From assembly GCF_000482725.1 (NCBI RefSeq), contig NZ_AXWP01000027.1:13817-77816 (forward strand): a DNA stretch of 64,000 bases. Reading direction: 5' to 3'. How positions within the stretch are numbered: the stretch's first letter is position 1; the number at the start of each line of letters is the position of its first letter. A model generated the notes under the pieces. That model was not told the origin of the DNA. It saw only the letters and a list, made by a program, of their open reading frames with translations, and did no database searches. Below, in pieces: positions 19,341 through 28,724 of this stretch. Both the position numbers and the translations under genes were made by a program. This DNA is from Psychromonas arctica DSM 14288 (GTDB lineage: Bacteria; Pseudomonadota; Gammaproteobacteria; Enterobacterales; Psychromonadaceae).

Positions 19341-20231
19341 TTAACGCTTTAAATTAATACCGCTAGCTTTTTGAGCCAACATGGTTTTGACAAGATCTAC
19401 AATCACAGCGGCAGCTTCAACTGGCGGTGTACCACCCGCATGAATATTTGAAATTACTGTTCGATCGGATTCGACTGTTTCTTCAGTAGGTTTATATATT
19501 GCATAACAACTGAGCGACTCCGATTGGCCCAATCCAGGCCGCTCTCCAATAAGCAATATATTTACTTCCGCATTTAGCAACAACCCGATTTCATCTTGCG
19601 CTTTAACTCGACCATAGCGGAGAAACAGAGGTGAACCTACCGTAAGTCCCGCATTCTTCAAGCCATTCATCAATGCGGGTAGAATTTCATCATGATTAAC
19701 CGTTACGGCATCTAAGCTCAGGCCGTCAGACAAGATGACCTGTACCTGTGGCGATTTAATACATTTTTCCTGTAACAAGCTTTTTGCTTCGTCATTCAGT
19801 TTTCGCCCCAAATCTGGACGTGTTAAATATTCATCCTTATCGGTCGCACAGGATTGAATTTCTATTAAATTTCGCTCCTGTAACCAAGATGATTCAACAT
19901 TTTTAATCACGGTATCTTTCGAGCGAGAGTGGTCCGCAAGAAAGCGTAAAAGTGCAGATGTACGCGGACGAGGCCCAGCACGGCCTTTACATACTCGAGC
20001 ATCGGTCTGATTGATCAGGTCATCATTAATTTTAGGATCCAATGCATCAACGACACCGTTCCATTTTTTGAATTTTATTCCACCCAAATCTGGTAGTGCA
20101 TCATCATTTTTCGTCGGTTGAGGAGCTAAGGTCGCATCTACAATTTTAGTAACTGCAGATGGCGTAATGCTGGTTTCCCCTAACTGCGATAACACAGTTG
20201 ATACGATGTCCTGAATTTTTTGTTCGTTCAT
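19341..20231 (-). CDS. eutC: ethanolamine ammonia-lyase small subunit
   Basis: A 296-residue beta subunit of the adenosylcobalamin-dependent lyase that splits ethanolamine into acetaldehyde and ammonia. The C-terminal two-thirds are typical (RARVCKGRAG-like DARVCKGRAGPRPRT, ILLIGERPGLGQSESLS, NIHAGGTPPVEAA). The first 20 residues (QKIQDIVSTVLSQL) form an amphipathic helix like those that target cargo into microcompartments. A GTG at 20237 is in frame, but the ATG at 20231 has AAGGG 7 bp before it. It directly follows eutB. Confidence 0.96.
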   Translation of the reverse strand: MNEQKIQDIVSTVLSQLGETSITPSAVTKIVDATLAPQPTKNDDALPDLGGIKFKKWNGVVDALDPKINDDLINQTDARVCKGRAGPRPRTSALLRFLADHSRSKDTVIKNVESSWLQERNLIEIQSCATDKDEYLTRPDLGRKLNDEAKSLLQEKCIKSPQVQVILSDGLSLDAVTVNHDEILPALMNGLKNAGLTVGSPLFLRYGRVKAQDEIGLLLNAEVNILLIGERPGLGQSESLSCYAIYKPTEETVESDRTVISNIHAGGTPPVEAAAVIVDLVKTMLAQKASGINLKR

Positions 20232-20241
20232 TGCCACGCCC

Positions 20242-21606
20242 TTACTTAAAGAAGATTGACGGATCGCCCGCTTTTTTAGTTAAGCGGCCATTTTCCATCA
20301 GCCCCATAGTTTCCATCCATGCTTCAAATTCTGGTGCAGGACGTAACCCCAACAGCTGTCGAGTCGTTGCGGTATCATGAAAAGAAGTCGTTTGGTAATT
20401 CAACATAATGTCATCACCCATACCCATGCCAATAACAAAATTGATACCCGATGCGGCCAATAATGTGACTAGGTTTTCATTGGAGTTTTGATCAGTATCT
20501 GCATGATTGGTATAACAAGCATCACAACCCATTGGCAAACCAGAAAGTTTACCCATGAAATGATCTTCTAAACCTGCACGAATAATTTGTTGGTGGTTAT
20601 ACAGGTATTCAGGTCCAATGAAGCCGACAACCGTATTCACCATGTGGGGTTTATAACGTCGAGCTAAACCGTAACAACGCGCCTCTAATGTCATTTGATC
20701 TGCTCCATAGTGCGCATCTGCGGACAATGCAGAACCCTGTCCAGTTTCAAAATACATCATATCGTCACCTGCCAATCGACAATACTCTTTGCCTACTTCA
20801 TAGGCTTCATCTAACATATCAATGTCAACACCAAACTCGGCTAAGCCTTTTTCAGAACCGGAAAGACTTTGGAACAGTAAACCACCTGGTGCGCCTTTGC
20901 GTACCGCTTCCATCTGCGTAGTAATATGCGCAAGTACACAAGGCTGTGTTGGAATATTCCATTTATCGATCACGTCTTGAATAGAGTTAAGCATCTGCGT
21001 AGTATTTTCGACACTATCAGTAACAGGGTTAATCCCAATAACAGCATCACCACACCCATAAGCCAACCCTTCATAGGTTTGCGCCATGATTGATGCAACA
21101 TTATCGCGAGTATCGTTGGGCTGTAAACGGCAACTAAAACGCCCAGGAATCCCCAAAGTGCCGTTTGCTTTTGAAACGACAGGCAATTTCTTCGCACCGT
21201 ACATTAGGTCTGAATTTGAACAAATCTTAGCGACCGCAGATACCATTTCTGCACTAAGGCCTTTACGTAAACGCTGAAATTCTTCCAGAGAAGGTTCATC
21301 GGATAACACGTATTCCCTTAATTCACTAACAGACCAATTCTGAATTTGTTGGTAAACATAATGGTTAAGCCCGTCTTGATTGATTCGGGTAATGGCATCA
21401 ATGTCATAACTTACCACTGGATTTTCCCTGAGATCTTTCAAGGTTAATTCAGACAGAACATACTTAGCTGCAACTCGTTCCTGTGCGGTTCTTGCGGCAA
21501 TGCCAGCTAAAATATCACCAGAACGTAAATCCGAAGCTTTAGCAAGTACCTCTTTAACATCCTTAAATTGGTAAGTCTGACCGAATAGGCTCGTTTTCAA
21601 TTTCAT
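20242..21606 (-). CDS. eutB: ethanolamine ammonia-lyase large subunit
   Basis: A 454-residue alpha subunit carrying the TIM-barrel active site of ethanolamine ammonia-lyase, matching the E. coli protein end to end (453 residues). Characteristic stretches include RLQPNDTRDNVASI, FETGQGSALSADAHYGADQ and GLEDHFMGKLSGLPMGCDACY. An upstream TTG (21612) is in frame, but AAGGAG sits 6 bp before the ATG at 21606, which also matches the family start MKLKT. It needs EutC, adenosylcobalamin from EutT and the reactivase EutA, all in this operon. Confidence 0.98.
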   Translation of the reverse strand: MKLKTSLFGQTYQFKDVKEVLAKASDLRSGDILAGIAARTAQERVAAKYVLSELTLKDLRENPVVSYDIDAITRINQDGLNHYVYQQIQNWSVSELREYVLSDEPSLEEFQRLRKGLSAEMVSAVAKICSNSDLMYGAKKLPVVSKANGTLGIPGRFSCRLQPNDTRDNVASIMAQTYEGLAYGCGDAVIGINPVTDSVENTTQMLNSIQDVIDKWNIPTQPCVLAHITTQMEAVRKGAPGGLLFQSLSGSEKGLAEFGVDIDMLDEAYEVGKEYCRLAGDDMMYFETGQGSALSADAHYGADQMTLEARCYGLARRYKPHMVNTVVGFIGPEYLYNHQQIIRAGLEDHFMGKLSGLPMGCDACYTNHADTDQNSNENLVTLLAASGINFVIGMGMGDDIMLNYQTTSFHDTATTRQLLGLRPAPEFEAWMETMGLMENGRLTKKAGDPSIFFK

Positions 21607-21619
21607 GCACAACTCCTTT

Positions 21620-23050
21620 TTAAGACGGGAAAGCGAGTGATTTCACTGTAAGAGGAACTATCTCCCCGCCAAAATAACTTTTACCAATATCTATATAATC
21701 TCCCTCACGCGTTATCACTTCATCGATAACCGTTAACGCCTGAGGAAGGAGCAAAGGTTGTAATTCCATACCTAATGCTTTGCCAATATCATTCTGTACA
21801 ACAACCAATGCCGGATCATTATGGTTGCCATGATCACGATAAAACTTGGCCAATTCTTTAGCTGCATGTTGAACCGCATAATATTTTTCAGGCATTCCGG
21901 TATCCAGTGCAACCACATAACGGTCACAACCTAGCACCAGATCCATACGCTCTGCGGCAATCACAATTTCATTACATATATCAGGTGTAGGTTGTTGCCA
22001 ATCGATCGCCGGATGCACGACGGGTATATTCTTTAGTGGTAGTTCATCGGCATATAACCAGATGGTTGATCCAGACAGTGACAAAGAGTAAGCGCCTGCG
22101 CCAATAACGGTGGCACGTAATGTTTGACTTGGCTTGCAAATAGGCATTGCACTGATCGCACTATTGCGTAATAACGCACGTGCCAATAGGGGGCCAATAT
22201 CTCCAAATTGAGTGCTATCAAATGATTTTTTTTGTTGTTGGTAGTAACACTCACCAACGCCACCACTAAAGAAAATTGCATCAATATTAGCAATATCTTT
22301 GAGTTCAGGAGTTTGTAGCAAATGTGCTGTAAGCTTTGTCATCTTGCCCTGAATCAGTTCAACAATTAATTCCGCCATTCGAACTGCGACACGATTAAGG
22401 TGATCAAGTGTCAAATCACGTGGGTTAAAACTGTCACCAAACAACTCTTTGATCACAGCAACGCCTGGTTTGTGAATGTAATGACATCCTCCCTGTTCAT
22501 TAAGCTCAATCAAGCGACCACCGATATTGAGACAAGCAGTATCAACAACCCGACCGCAATCAAAAATAACAAAATTTGAAGTACCACCGCCCACATCTAT
22601 ATTCATCACTTTTTGGTGATTATCCTGAGAATACTTCTGTGCACCACTACCACGTCCTGCAATCACAGATTCTAAATTTGGGCCTGCCGTCGCAACGACA
22701 AAATCACCTAACTGTTGAGACAAGTCCATCACAGCGACACGCGCATTATCTGCTTTGGCCGTCTCTCCAGTAATAATAATTGCCCCACTTTCTACCCCTT
22801 TACCCGCTAAACCCGCCAATTCAAACTGGCTGTCAATAAAAACACGCAAACGATCGGTATCAATCATGCCTTGATGATTAATTGGCGTGAAGACAACAGG
22901 GCTTTGATAAGAAATATAACGATCCACAAATTCATAAACAGCGACTTGGCTAGCGGGTGCGCGGTTAACCACAGTCAAGTCAGAAAAAATTACTTGTGTT
23001 GTTGTGGTGCCGATATCAATACCGACACTGTGAATGATTTTGCGTTCCAT
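21620..23050 (-). CDS. eutA: ethanolamine ammonia-lyase reactivating factor
   Basis: A 476-residue protein of the EutA family, an ATPase-fold chaperone that swaps damaged cobalamin out of the EutBC holoenzyme for fresh adenosylcobalamin. The N-terminal phosphate loop GIDIGTTTTQV (about 10) and the second nucleotide motif MNIDVGGGTSNF (about 149) are seen. The start codon shares one base with the eutG stop (TAATG), implying translational coupling, and follows AAGGG. Length is similar to E. coli EutA (467). Confidence 0.95.
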   Translation of the reverse strand: MERKIIHSVGIDIGTTTTQVIFSDLTVVNRAPASQVAVYEFVDRYISYQSPVVFTPINHQGMIDTDRLRVFIDSQFELAGLAGKGVESGAIIITGETAKADNARVAVMDLSQQLGDFVVATAGPNLESVIAGRGSGAQKYSQDNHQKVMNIDVGGGTSNFVIFDCGRVVDTACLNIGGRLIELNEQGGCHYIHKPGVAVIKELFGDSFNPRDLTLDHLNRVAVRMAELIVELIQGKMTKLTAHLLQTPELKDIANIDAIFFSGGVGECYYQQQKKSFDSTQFGDIGPLLARALLRNSAISAMPICKPSQTLRATVIGAGAYSLSLSGSTIWLYADELPLKNIPVVHPAIDWQQPTPDICNEIVIAAERMDLVLGCDRYVVALDTGMPEKYYAVQHAAKELAKFYRDHGNHNDPALVVVQNDIGKALGMELQPLLLPQALTVIDEVITREGDYIDIGKSYFGGEIVPLTVKSLAFPS

Positions 23051-24330
23051 TAGCAGTACCCTTCAGGAAAGTCATTTGCAAGTACGCGATTAAGTAAGAC
23101 GACTATTTGTGTGGCAGTGACTTGGCGTGGATTCCCGATGAGGCAGATATCTAACATTGCTCTTTCAGCAAGTTGCGGTAAGTCACCTGTATTAATATTA
23201 TAAACAGTTAGTGAGTTTGGTAACCCTAGATCCTGCACTAAGCTTCGAACCATCTGAATAACCGCATTACAACTCTCACGCTGGGTCATGGATTCAACTT
23301 TTATGCCCATCGCAACGGCCAGTTCGGCGTAACCTTTTTCGCAGGTCAGTGCATTGAATGCCATCACATAAGGCAACAAGATCGCATTCGCAACACCATG
23401 CGGTATATGGTATTGAGCACCAATTTGGTGTGCTATCGCATGAGTTAACCCAAGTCCTGCATTACTAAACGCGATTCCAGCCTTATATGCGGCAATAGAC
23501 ATCTCATAACGCATATCCAAATCATCTCCACATCCAACAGCTACCGGAAGAGATTTAATAACCGTTTCAATTGCGTGATAGGCGTAAGCTTTAGATAAAG
23601 GATTAGTCTCACGTGATACATATGCTTCGATTGCATGTGTCAGGGTATCGATACCAGTCGCAGCAGTAACATGATCGGGCACCCCTAGCATTAACACGGG
23701 ATCGAGCAATGCAAAATCAGGTACCAAGGCAGGTCCTTTTACTGGTACCTTAATACCGTACTCTAGATCTTGAATAACCGTAATATCGGTCGTTTCAGAT
23801 CCCGTACCTGCAGTAGTTGGAATACATCCAAGACCCACTTTACGTGACGCTATACCACCAATTTTCAAATCAGCCAAAGGCCCTTGATGATCAATCATCA
23901 CCGCCATTCCCTTGGCTGCATCAAGTGCAGATCCACCTCCGATACCAACCACAAAGTCAGCTTTACTTTGCTTTAAGACCTTGATTCCCTGATTGATAAT
24001 TACAGTATCCGGCTCTCCTTCCACTTCAGTAAAAAGAGTCAAGCCGATACCAGCAAGAGTGATTGATTGTTCACAGCCAGACACAAGACCTAGTTGATGT
24101 ACAAGCTTGTCCGCAACGAGTAGCACATGAGTCGCGCCTAATTCTAGAAGCGTATCCCCCAACTGGCTAACACAATAAGCACCTGTTACCGTTATTGCTG
24201 GAGAGCGGAAGGTAAAACTTTTACCTGAGCATGGTCGTTTTTTTTGCTGCTCACCAGATTCACTCAAATATTGTGTGATAGTCTGATTTACCACGGTTGC
24301 AATATCGTTAGCAGACATGTGTTTTTCCAT
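23050..24330 (-). CDS. eutG: EutG iron-type alcohol dehydrogenase
   Basis: A 426-residue iron-dependent alcohol dehydrogenase that would reduce acetaldehyde to ethanol inside the compartment and regenerate NAD+ for EutE. Family motifs include GGGSALDAAKG (about 140) and the metal-binding segment with His residues in GLGLTHAIAHQIGAQYHIPHG (about 283). The N-terminal extension (NDIATVVNQTITQYL) resembles an encapsulation helix. Either ATG 24330 or ATG 24318 could be the start; the second has GGA closer by. It sits between eutJ and eutA, but with no eutH after it, unlike E. coli. Confidence 0.95.
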   Translation of the reverse strand: MEKHMSANDIATVVNQTITQYLSESGEQQKKRPCSGKSFTFRSPAITVTGAYCVSQLGDTLLELGATHVLLVADKLVHQLGLVSGCEQSITLAGIGLTLFTEVEGEPDTVIINQGIKVLKQSKADFVVGIGGGSALDAAKGMAVMIDHQGPLADLKIGGIASRKVGLGCIPTTAGTGSETTDITVIQDLEYGIKVPVKGPALVPDFALLDPVLMLGVPDHVTAATGIDTLTHAIEAYVSRETNPLSKAYAYHAIETVIKSLPVAVGCGDDLDMRYEMSIAAYKAGIAFSNAGLGLTHAIAHQIGAQYHIPHGVANAILLPYVMAFNALTCEKGYAELAVAMGIKVESMTQRESCNAVIQMVRSLVQDLGLPNSLTVYNINTGDLPQLAERAMLDICLIGNPRQVTATQIVVLLNRVLANDFPEGYC

Positions 24331-24333
24331 AAC

Positions 24334-25224
24334 TTAACTATTCCCTTTGATCATTAAGCCATAACTAGCTATCGCCAATGGGGTTAAATATAGTGCTTTG
24401 GAGAATTCAATAATGTCAATATCTGGAAGTCGTTTCTTAAATACTTGAGCAAAACCACTGATCAGTGTGCCACCACCAGTGAGGTAAATAGCATTCGGTT
24501 GATAGCCTGTTATGTGTCCTGCAACGATATCAGCCATTTTCTCAATCACAGGTTTAGTCATTGAGGCAATAACTAGATCGTTTTCACCACCCCGTTTTAA
24601 CTGCTCTGCCTCTTCAATGGTTATCTTCATGCCACCCGCAATGGTCAAGGTAACATGCCGCCCACCAGAGGGTTCATCTAGTGACACAACCAGCTCACCA
24701 TTTTCGATAATGGCAGTACCCGTTGTACCACCACCAACATCAACCACGGCACCACTGTTAATATCTAATAAAGCAGCAACACTGGCTGGTTCATCGATCA
24801 CTTTCGTCACCTCGACGCCGGCAGACTCCACCACATTGATAGAGATCCGAGCATCGGTACCAGGAGGATATGATGTTACCGCTTCAGTCACAGAGCATCC
24901 TAGTTTTAGCTCTATTTTTTCTAGTTGTTTACGCACGATCTGACACGCACCAAAATAATCTACCACTACACCATCCTGAACCACATCGGCCCAATCTAGA
25001 AAGGCTGCAATAGGAGCTCCTTCACCATCTACCACAACAGTCTGAATATCCGCTGTCCCAAGATCAATGCCGACCTGCCAAGTTGCTGGTGCTTTCACGG
25101 GTGTTACATCATTAACTAACTTCTCGATTGTCAGCAGATACTGATCAATCAGAGTAAGACGTTGACTATCGACGATCTGCTTTGTGTCATTTACCATGGT
25201 TGGTATCATTGTTGTAGTTGTCAT
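24334..25224 (-). CDS. eutJ: EutJ chaperone-like ATPase
   Basis: A 296-residue member of the actin/Hsp70 ATPase superfamily. Phosphate loops are visible as GIDLGTADIQT (about 53) and VVDVGGGTTGTA (about 163), and the adenosine motif as YLTGGGTLISGF (about 252). EutJ is conserved in eut operons, but its role, perhaps in folding or assembling compartment enzymes, is not established. Its ATG follows the eutE stop immediately, with AGGA 8 bp upstream, implying coupling. The N-terminus is about 15 residues longer than in E. coli by eye. Confidence 0.94.
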   Translation of the reverse strand: MTTTTMIPTMVNDTKQIVDSQRLTLIDQYLLTIEKLVNDVTPVKAPATWQVGIDLGTADIQTVVVDGEGAPIAAFLDWADVVQDGVVVDYFGACQIVRKQLEKIELKLGCSVTEAVTSYPPGTDARISINVVESAGVEVTKVIDEPASVAALLDINSGAVVDVGGGTTGTAIIENGELVVSLDEPSGGRHVTLTIAGGMKITIEEAEQLKRGGENDLVIASMTKPVIEKMADIVAGHITGYQPNAIYLTGGGTLISGFAQVFKKRLPDIDIIEFSKALYLTPLAIASYGLMIKGNS

Positions 25225-26628
25225 TTACACAATCCTAAAGGAGTCAACTAGCGTGCAACGACGTTTGCGGGTGAAGGTTAATGCATTGGTTACCCCTTCT
25301 CCTGTTGGTGTTGAAATAGTCATGGTAGTCCAACCTTCTCCACCTGCACCAATTGCAGCTAGAGCAGGACCATTTTTTGCCAGCAAACTACAATCCATTT
25401 CATGTGCCATGCGAGTTAATACATCAATATTTTTTGAATGAATAGCAGCGGTATGACGATTTCCATTTTCTAATTCAACAGCCCAGTCAATTGCCTGATC
25501 CGCGTTAGCCGCTCTGATCAACGGTAAAATAGGCATCATCTGTTCTGTCACAGCAAAAACATGTGATTTGTCTGCTTCAAATATCAATAGACGGACTTCA
25601 TCCGGGACTTCGATACCAGCAGCGGCTGCAATTTTTGAGGCATCGCGACCAACCCAACGAGGATCAGCAGATGGTTTATCACCTGGATATCCTTTTAATA
25701 CGACACGAGCAATCGCTTCTGCTTGCGTAGCGCTCAACTCATATGCACCATTGCGACACATTGCTGCCTTTAACTCATCGGCAATTGAGTCCACTGCAAT
25801 AATTTCTTTTTCTAATGCACAAACAATATTATTATCAAACGAAGCACCATCGACAATAGAGATAGCTGCACGTTCGATATCAGCAGTTTCATCTACAACG
25901 ACTGGTGGATTACCAGGGCCTGCTGCAATCATGCGTTTATCGGTAATTTCGCGAGCAGCATCTACTACTGCATCACCGCCAGTAACCACTAAAAGACGAA
26001 TTCCTGGATAGGTAAATAAGGCACGTGCATTATCTAATGAGGGTTTCAAAACAGTAGTGCAAATATTTTCTGGACCGCCAACACTTACCGATGCTTGATT
26101 GATCAATTGGATCGTATGCTGACAAACACCTTTTGCAGCTGGGTGGGGTGCAAAAACAATCGAGTTGCCTGATGCAATCATACTGATAGCATTATTGATT
26201 ACAGTACAGGTTGGGTTGGTGCTCGGAGTCACCGATGCAATAACACCCCAAGGCGCATTTTCCATCAAACTCATACCCGCATCGCCGGTTACAGCTTGTG
26301 GGACCAAAATTTCAGTGCCTGGAGTACGACAAGCGACCAAAAGATGTTTTTTAATTTTGTCTTCAACTCGTCCAAAACCCGTTTCTTTTACTGCCATTTC
26401 TGACAGCTCACGCGAATATTTCTTTGTCATCCGACGAATAGCTTGGATAATCTTATCTCGAATTGCGACATTGCGAATCTGCTTTTGTGCTTGAGTTGCA
26501 GCAGCAACCGCATCATCCAGACTTTCAAATACACCATCATTACCATTCAACGATGCAGGAGCAGTAACCTGTCCACTCAACTGCGTTACCACGCGTCTGA
26601 CAATTTCTTCTATTTCCTGTTGTTTCAT
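25225..26628 (-). CDS. eutE: EutE CoA-acylating acetaldehyde dehydrogenase
   Basis: A 467-residue aldehyde dehydrogenase superfamily enzyme turning acetaldehyde, CoA and NAD+ into acetyl-CoA. The length equals E. coli EutE. The catalytic Cys lies in SFDNNIVCALEKE, and ENAPWGVIASVTPSTNP and GGEGWTTMTISTPTGEG are family segments. Residues 1-20 (QQEIEEIVRRVVTQL) form an amphipathic helix like the encapsulation peptides of microcompartment enzymes. A TTG at 26646 is in frame, but AGGAG precedes the ATG at 26628, which aligns with known starts. Confidence 0.97.
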   Translation of the reverse strand: MKQQEIEEIVRRVVTQLSGQVTAPASLNGNDGVFESLDDAVAAATQAQKQIRNVAIRDKIIQAIRRMTKKYSRELSEMAVKETGFGRVEDKIKKHLLVACRTPGTEILVPQAVTGDAGMSLMENAPWGVIASVTPSTNPTCTVINNAISMIASGNSIVFAPHPAAKGVCQHTIQLINQASVSVGGPENICTTVLKPSLDNARALFTYPGIRLLVVTGGDAVVDAAREITDKRMIAAGPGNPPVVVDETADIERAAISIVDGASFDNNIVCALEKEIIAVDSIADELKAAMCRNGAYELSATQAEAIARVVLKGYPGDKPSADPRWVGRDASKIAAAAGIEVPDEVRLLIFEADKSHVFAVTEQMMPILPLIRAANADQAIDWAVELENGNRHTAAIHSKNIDVLTRMAHEMDCSLLAKNGPALAAIGAGGEGWTTMTISTPTGEGVTNALTFTRKRRCTLVDSFRIV

Positions 26629-26744
26629 GTAGAGATACTCCTGCAATTTTTCGCTATATCACATTGCTTAAATCCAGTGTTGTTTAAGTTTTTATTCAAA
26701 CTCGCTACACACGAGTTATCGCTACTTAACTATTTTTACTGTTG

Positions 26745-27038
26745 CTATTTGCAATATATTTGCCCGTCTTCAGATGCGACTATGTCAATAATACCAACAA
26801 CACAAAGGTCAACTGGGGAGGCTTGTTCCGCACTGTTATAAGCAGTTCGTGCAGAACTACCTGCAACAACCAAGACCCATTCACCTTCACCCGCCCCAAG
26901 TTGGTCCATTGCCACATGAACATCACCAGAAGACTTGCCTTGTTTATCGATATACTCAACTAAACACAACTTATCCATTCTCATGTTGTTACTTCGTACT
27001 GTGGCGATTACATGGCCAATTACGCGAGCTATTCTCAT
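26745..27038 (-). CDS. eutN: EutN/CcmL-type pentameric vertex protein
   Basis: A 97-residue BMV-family protein (RIARVIGHVIATVRSN, with DKLCLVEYID and GEWVLVVAGSSAR). Such proteins form pentamers that close the corners of the microcompartment. It starts after AAGGATAACTC. It lies between the second eutM copy and eutE, as in enterobacteria. The length and sequence are standard. Confidence 0.96.
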   Translation of the reverse strand: MRIARVIGHVIATVRSNNMRMDKLCLVEYIDKQGKSSGDVHVAMDQLGAGEGEWVLVVAGSSARTAYNSAEQASPVDLCVVGIIDIVASEDGQIYCK

Positions 27039-27095
27039 GAGTTATCCTTTTTATTCAACACCACCTTCAGCCCTATATGGCTTGGAAGGAGGCTA

Positions 27096-27371
27096 CTACT
27101 TAGCTTTAATTGGAAATATTTTTTCCAGATCACTGTGTGGGCGAGGAATCACATGAACAGCAATTAACTCACCAAGGCGTTGAGCGACAACAGAACCTGC
27201 ATCAGTCGCCGCTTTACAAGAGGCGACATCGCCACGGATAAAAGCTGTGACATAGCCAGAACCAATTTGCTGGTAACCCACTAATTCAACCTGTGCTGCT
27301 TTTACCATTGCATCTGATGCTTCAATCAGTGCAGTAAGACCTTTTGTTTCTAAAATACCTAAAGCATCCAT
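27096..27371 (-). CDS. second EutM/PduA-type hexameric shell protein
   Basis: A 91-residue single BMC-domain protein, a close paralogue of the adjacent eutM. The two share long stretches such as [15 protein letters not shown] and [17 protein letters not shown]. Its pore loop is QQIGSGYV rather than KQIGSGIV. It starts after AAGGAAATAAAA and is 24 bp from eutM, so the pair looks like a tandem duplication that has diverged, comparable to PduA/PduJ in the pdu operon. E. coli eut has one copy here. It lacks the Lys/Thr-rich tail of its neighbour. Confidence 0.95.
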   Translation of the reverse strand: MDALGILETKGLTALIEASDAMVKAAQVELVGYQQIGSGYVTAFIRGDVASCKAATDAGSVVAQRLGELIAVHVIPRPHSDLEKIFPIKAK

Positions 27372-27395
27372 TTTTATTTCCTTAAAATGAGTTAA

Positions 27396-27713
27396 TTATT
27401 TTTTGTTAGTCGATTTAGTTGCTGGAACTGTCGTTTTTTCAGCATTAGAAATTGGAAAAATACCTTCTAGATCTGAATGCGGACGAGGGATTACATGTAC
27501 TGCAACCAATTCACCAAGTCGTTGTGCAGCAGCAGCACCTGCATCTGTTGCTGCTTTGCAGGCAGCCACATCACCACGTACCATGGCAGATACGATACCC
27601 GAACCAATTTGTTTGTAACCAACCAGCTCAACACGCGCGGCTTTTACCATCGCATCCGACGCTTCAATTAATGCAGTCATGCCTTTTGTTTCAATAATGC
27701 CCAGTGCTTCCAT
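27396..27713 (-). CDS. eutM: EutM hexameric shell protein
   Basis: A 105-residue major BMC-H shell protein. The core ([48 protein letters not shown]) is close to E. coli EutM, and the start at 27713 was chosen because AAGGAG lies 6 bp upstream and it gives the family N-terminus; an in-frame upstream codon at 27737 would add eight residues. The C-terminus has an extra Thr/Lys-rich tail ([11 protein letters not shown]). It would tile the facets of the shell with the second copy. Confidence 0.96.
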   Translation of the reverse strand: MEALGIIETKGMTALIEASDAMVKAARVELVGYKQIGSGIVSAMVRGDVAACKAATDAGAAAAQRLGELVAVHVIPRPHSDLEGIFPISNAEKTTVPATKSTNKK

Positions 27714-27746
27714 TATGTTCTCCTTAAAATTCAACAAGTTAATATG

Positions 27747-28724
27747 TTAATCACATATATTTGATGCCAATACGGCAATGTCTACAATATCGTCAGCACT
27801 GCAACCACGTGACAAATCGTGTACAGGGTGTGCAAGCCCTTGTAGCATAGGCCCTAGGGCGATATACCCCCCCAGACGCTGCGCCACCTTGTACGCAATA
27901 TTGCCCGCATTTAACGACGGGAAAATAAATACATTAGCCTGCCCAACCAAAGGACTGTTAGGCATTTTCTGAGCTGCGACAGAAGGCACAAATGCAGCAT
28001 CGAACTGTACTTCACCGTCAATAATCAAATCTGGCGCGCGCTGCTTTACTAATTCCGTCGCTTCTAGCATCTTACTGGCAGCCGGATGTTTCGCACTGCC
28101 TTTAGTCGAGAAAGACAACATCGCGACTTTTGGCTCTATTCCAGTTAAACGCTTATAATTAGTGGCTGTATCGATGGCGATATCAGCCAACTGTTCGACT
28201 GTAGGTTCAGGAATCACCCCAGCATCTGAAAATGCATGCACTTGACTGCCATCGGGAGAAAGCATCAAGAAAAAGCTTGAGACCGTTTTGGCTCCAGGTA
28301 ATACACCAACACCTTTAATAGCGGCTCGGATCATGTCACCAGTAGAAGAAATATTGCCGCCAATACAAATATCGGCATACCCCTGTTCAACCATCATCAT
28401 AGAAAAATACAGTGGTTGTTTTAATAATTCCTCTGCATCCTCTTTGCTAATCGGTTTCTTCTGCTTTGCCATATAAAGGCTAACCATCTGATCAAAACAA
28501 CCTGCAAATTCCGGTGTCAGAGTAGTTAAACTGGGTACTGCAATCCCACTTTGATGGGCCCGATCACGTAACATAAAAGGGTTACCTAACAAAATAGGCT
28601 CAGCTAACCCCTGTAATTTAAGTTCATTAGCAGCATGCAACAAACGGACATCTGCAGAATCAGGGAAAACAATGCGCTTCGGCTGTTTTCGGCACTGAGC
28701 CCTACAGCGTTCAAGCAGTTCCAT
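27747..28724 (-). CDS. eutD: EutD phosphotransacetylase
   Basis: A 325-residue short-form phosphate acetyltransferase converting acetyl-CoA and phosphate to acetyl phosphate and CoA. It recycles CoA for EutE inside the compartment and yields ATP when paired with acetate kinase. Family motifs include [16 protein letters not shown] at the N-terminus and [12 protein letters not shown] and [15 protein letters not shown]. Its start overlaps the end of eutT by 14 bp, so translation is likely coupled. No amphipathic N-terminal extension is present, unlike EutC, EutE and EutG. Confidence 0.95.
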   Translation of the reverse strand: MELLERCRAQCRKQPKRIVFPDSADVRLLHAANELKLQGLAEPILLGNPFMLRDRAHQSGIAVPSLTTLTPEFAGCFDQMVSLYMAKQKKPISKEDAEELLKQPLYFSMMMVEQGYADICIGGNISSTGDMIRAAIKGVGVLPGAKTVSSFFLMLSPDGSQVHAFSDAGVIPEPTVEQLADIAIDTATNYKRLTGIEPKVAMLSFSTKGSAKHPAASKMLEATELVKQRAPDLIIDGEVQFDAAFVPSVAAQKMPNSPLVGQANVFIFPSLNAGNIAYKVAQRLGGYIALGPMLQGLAHPVHDLSRGCSADDIVDIAVLASNICD

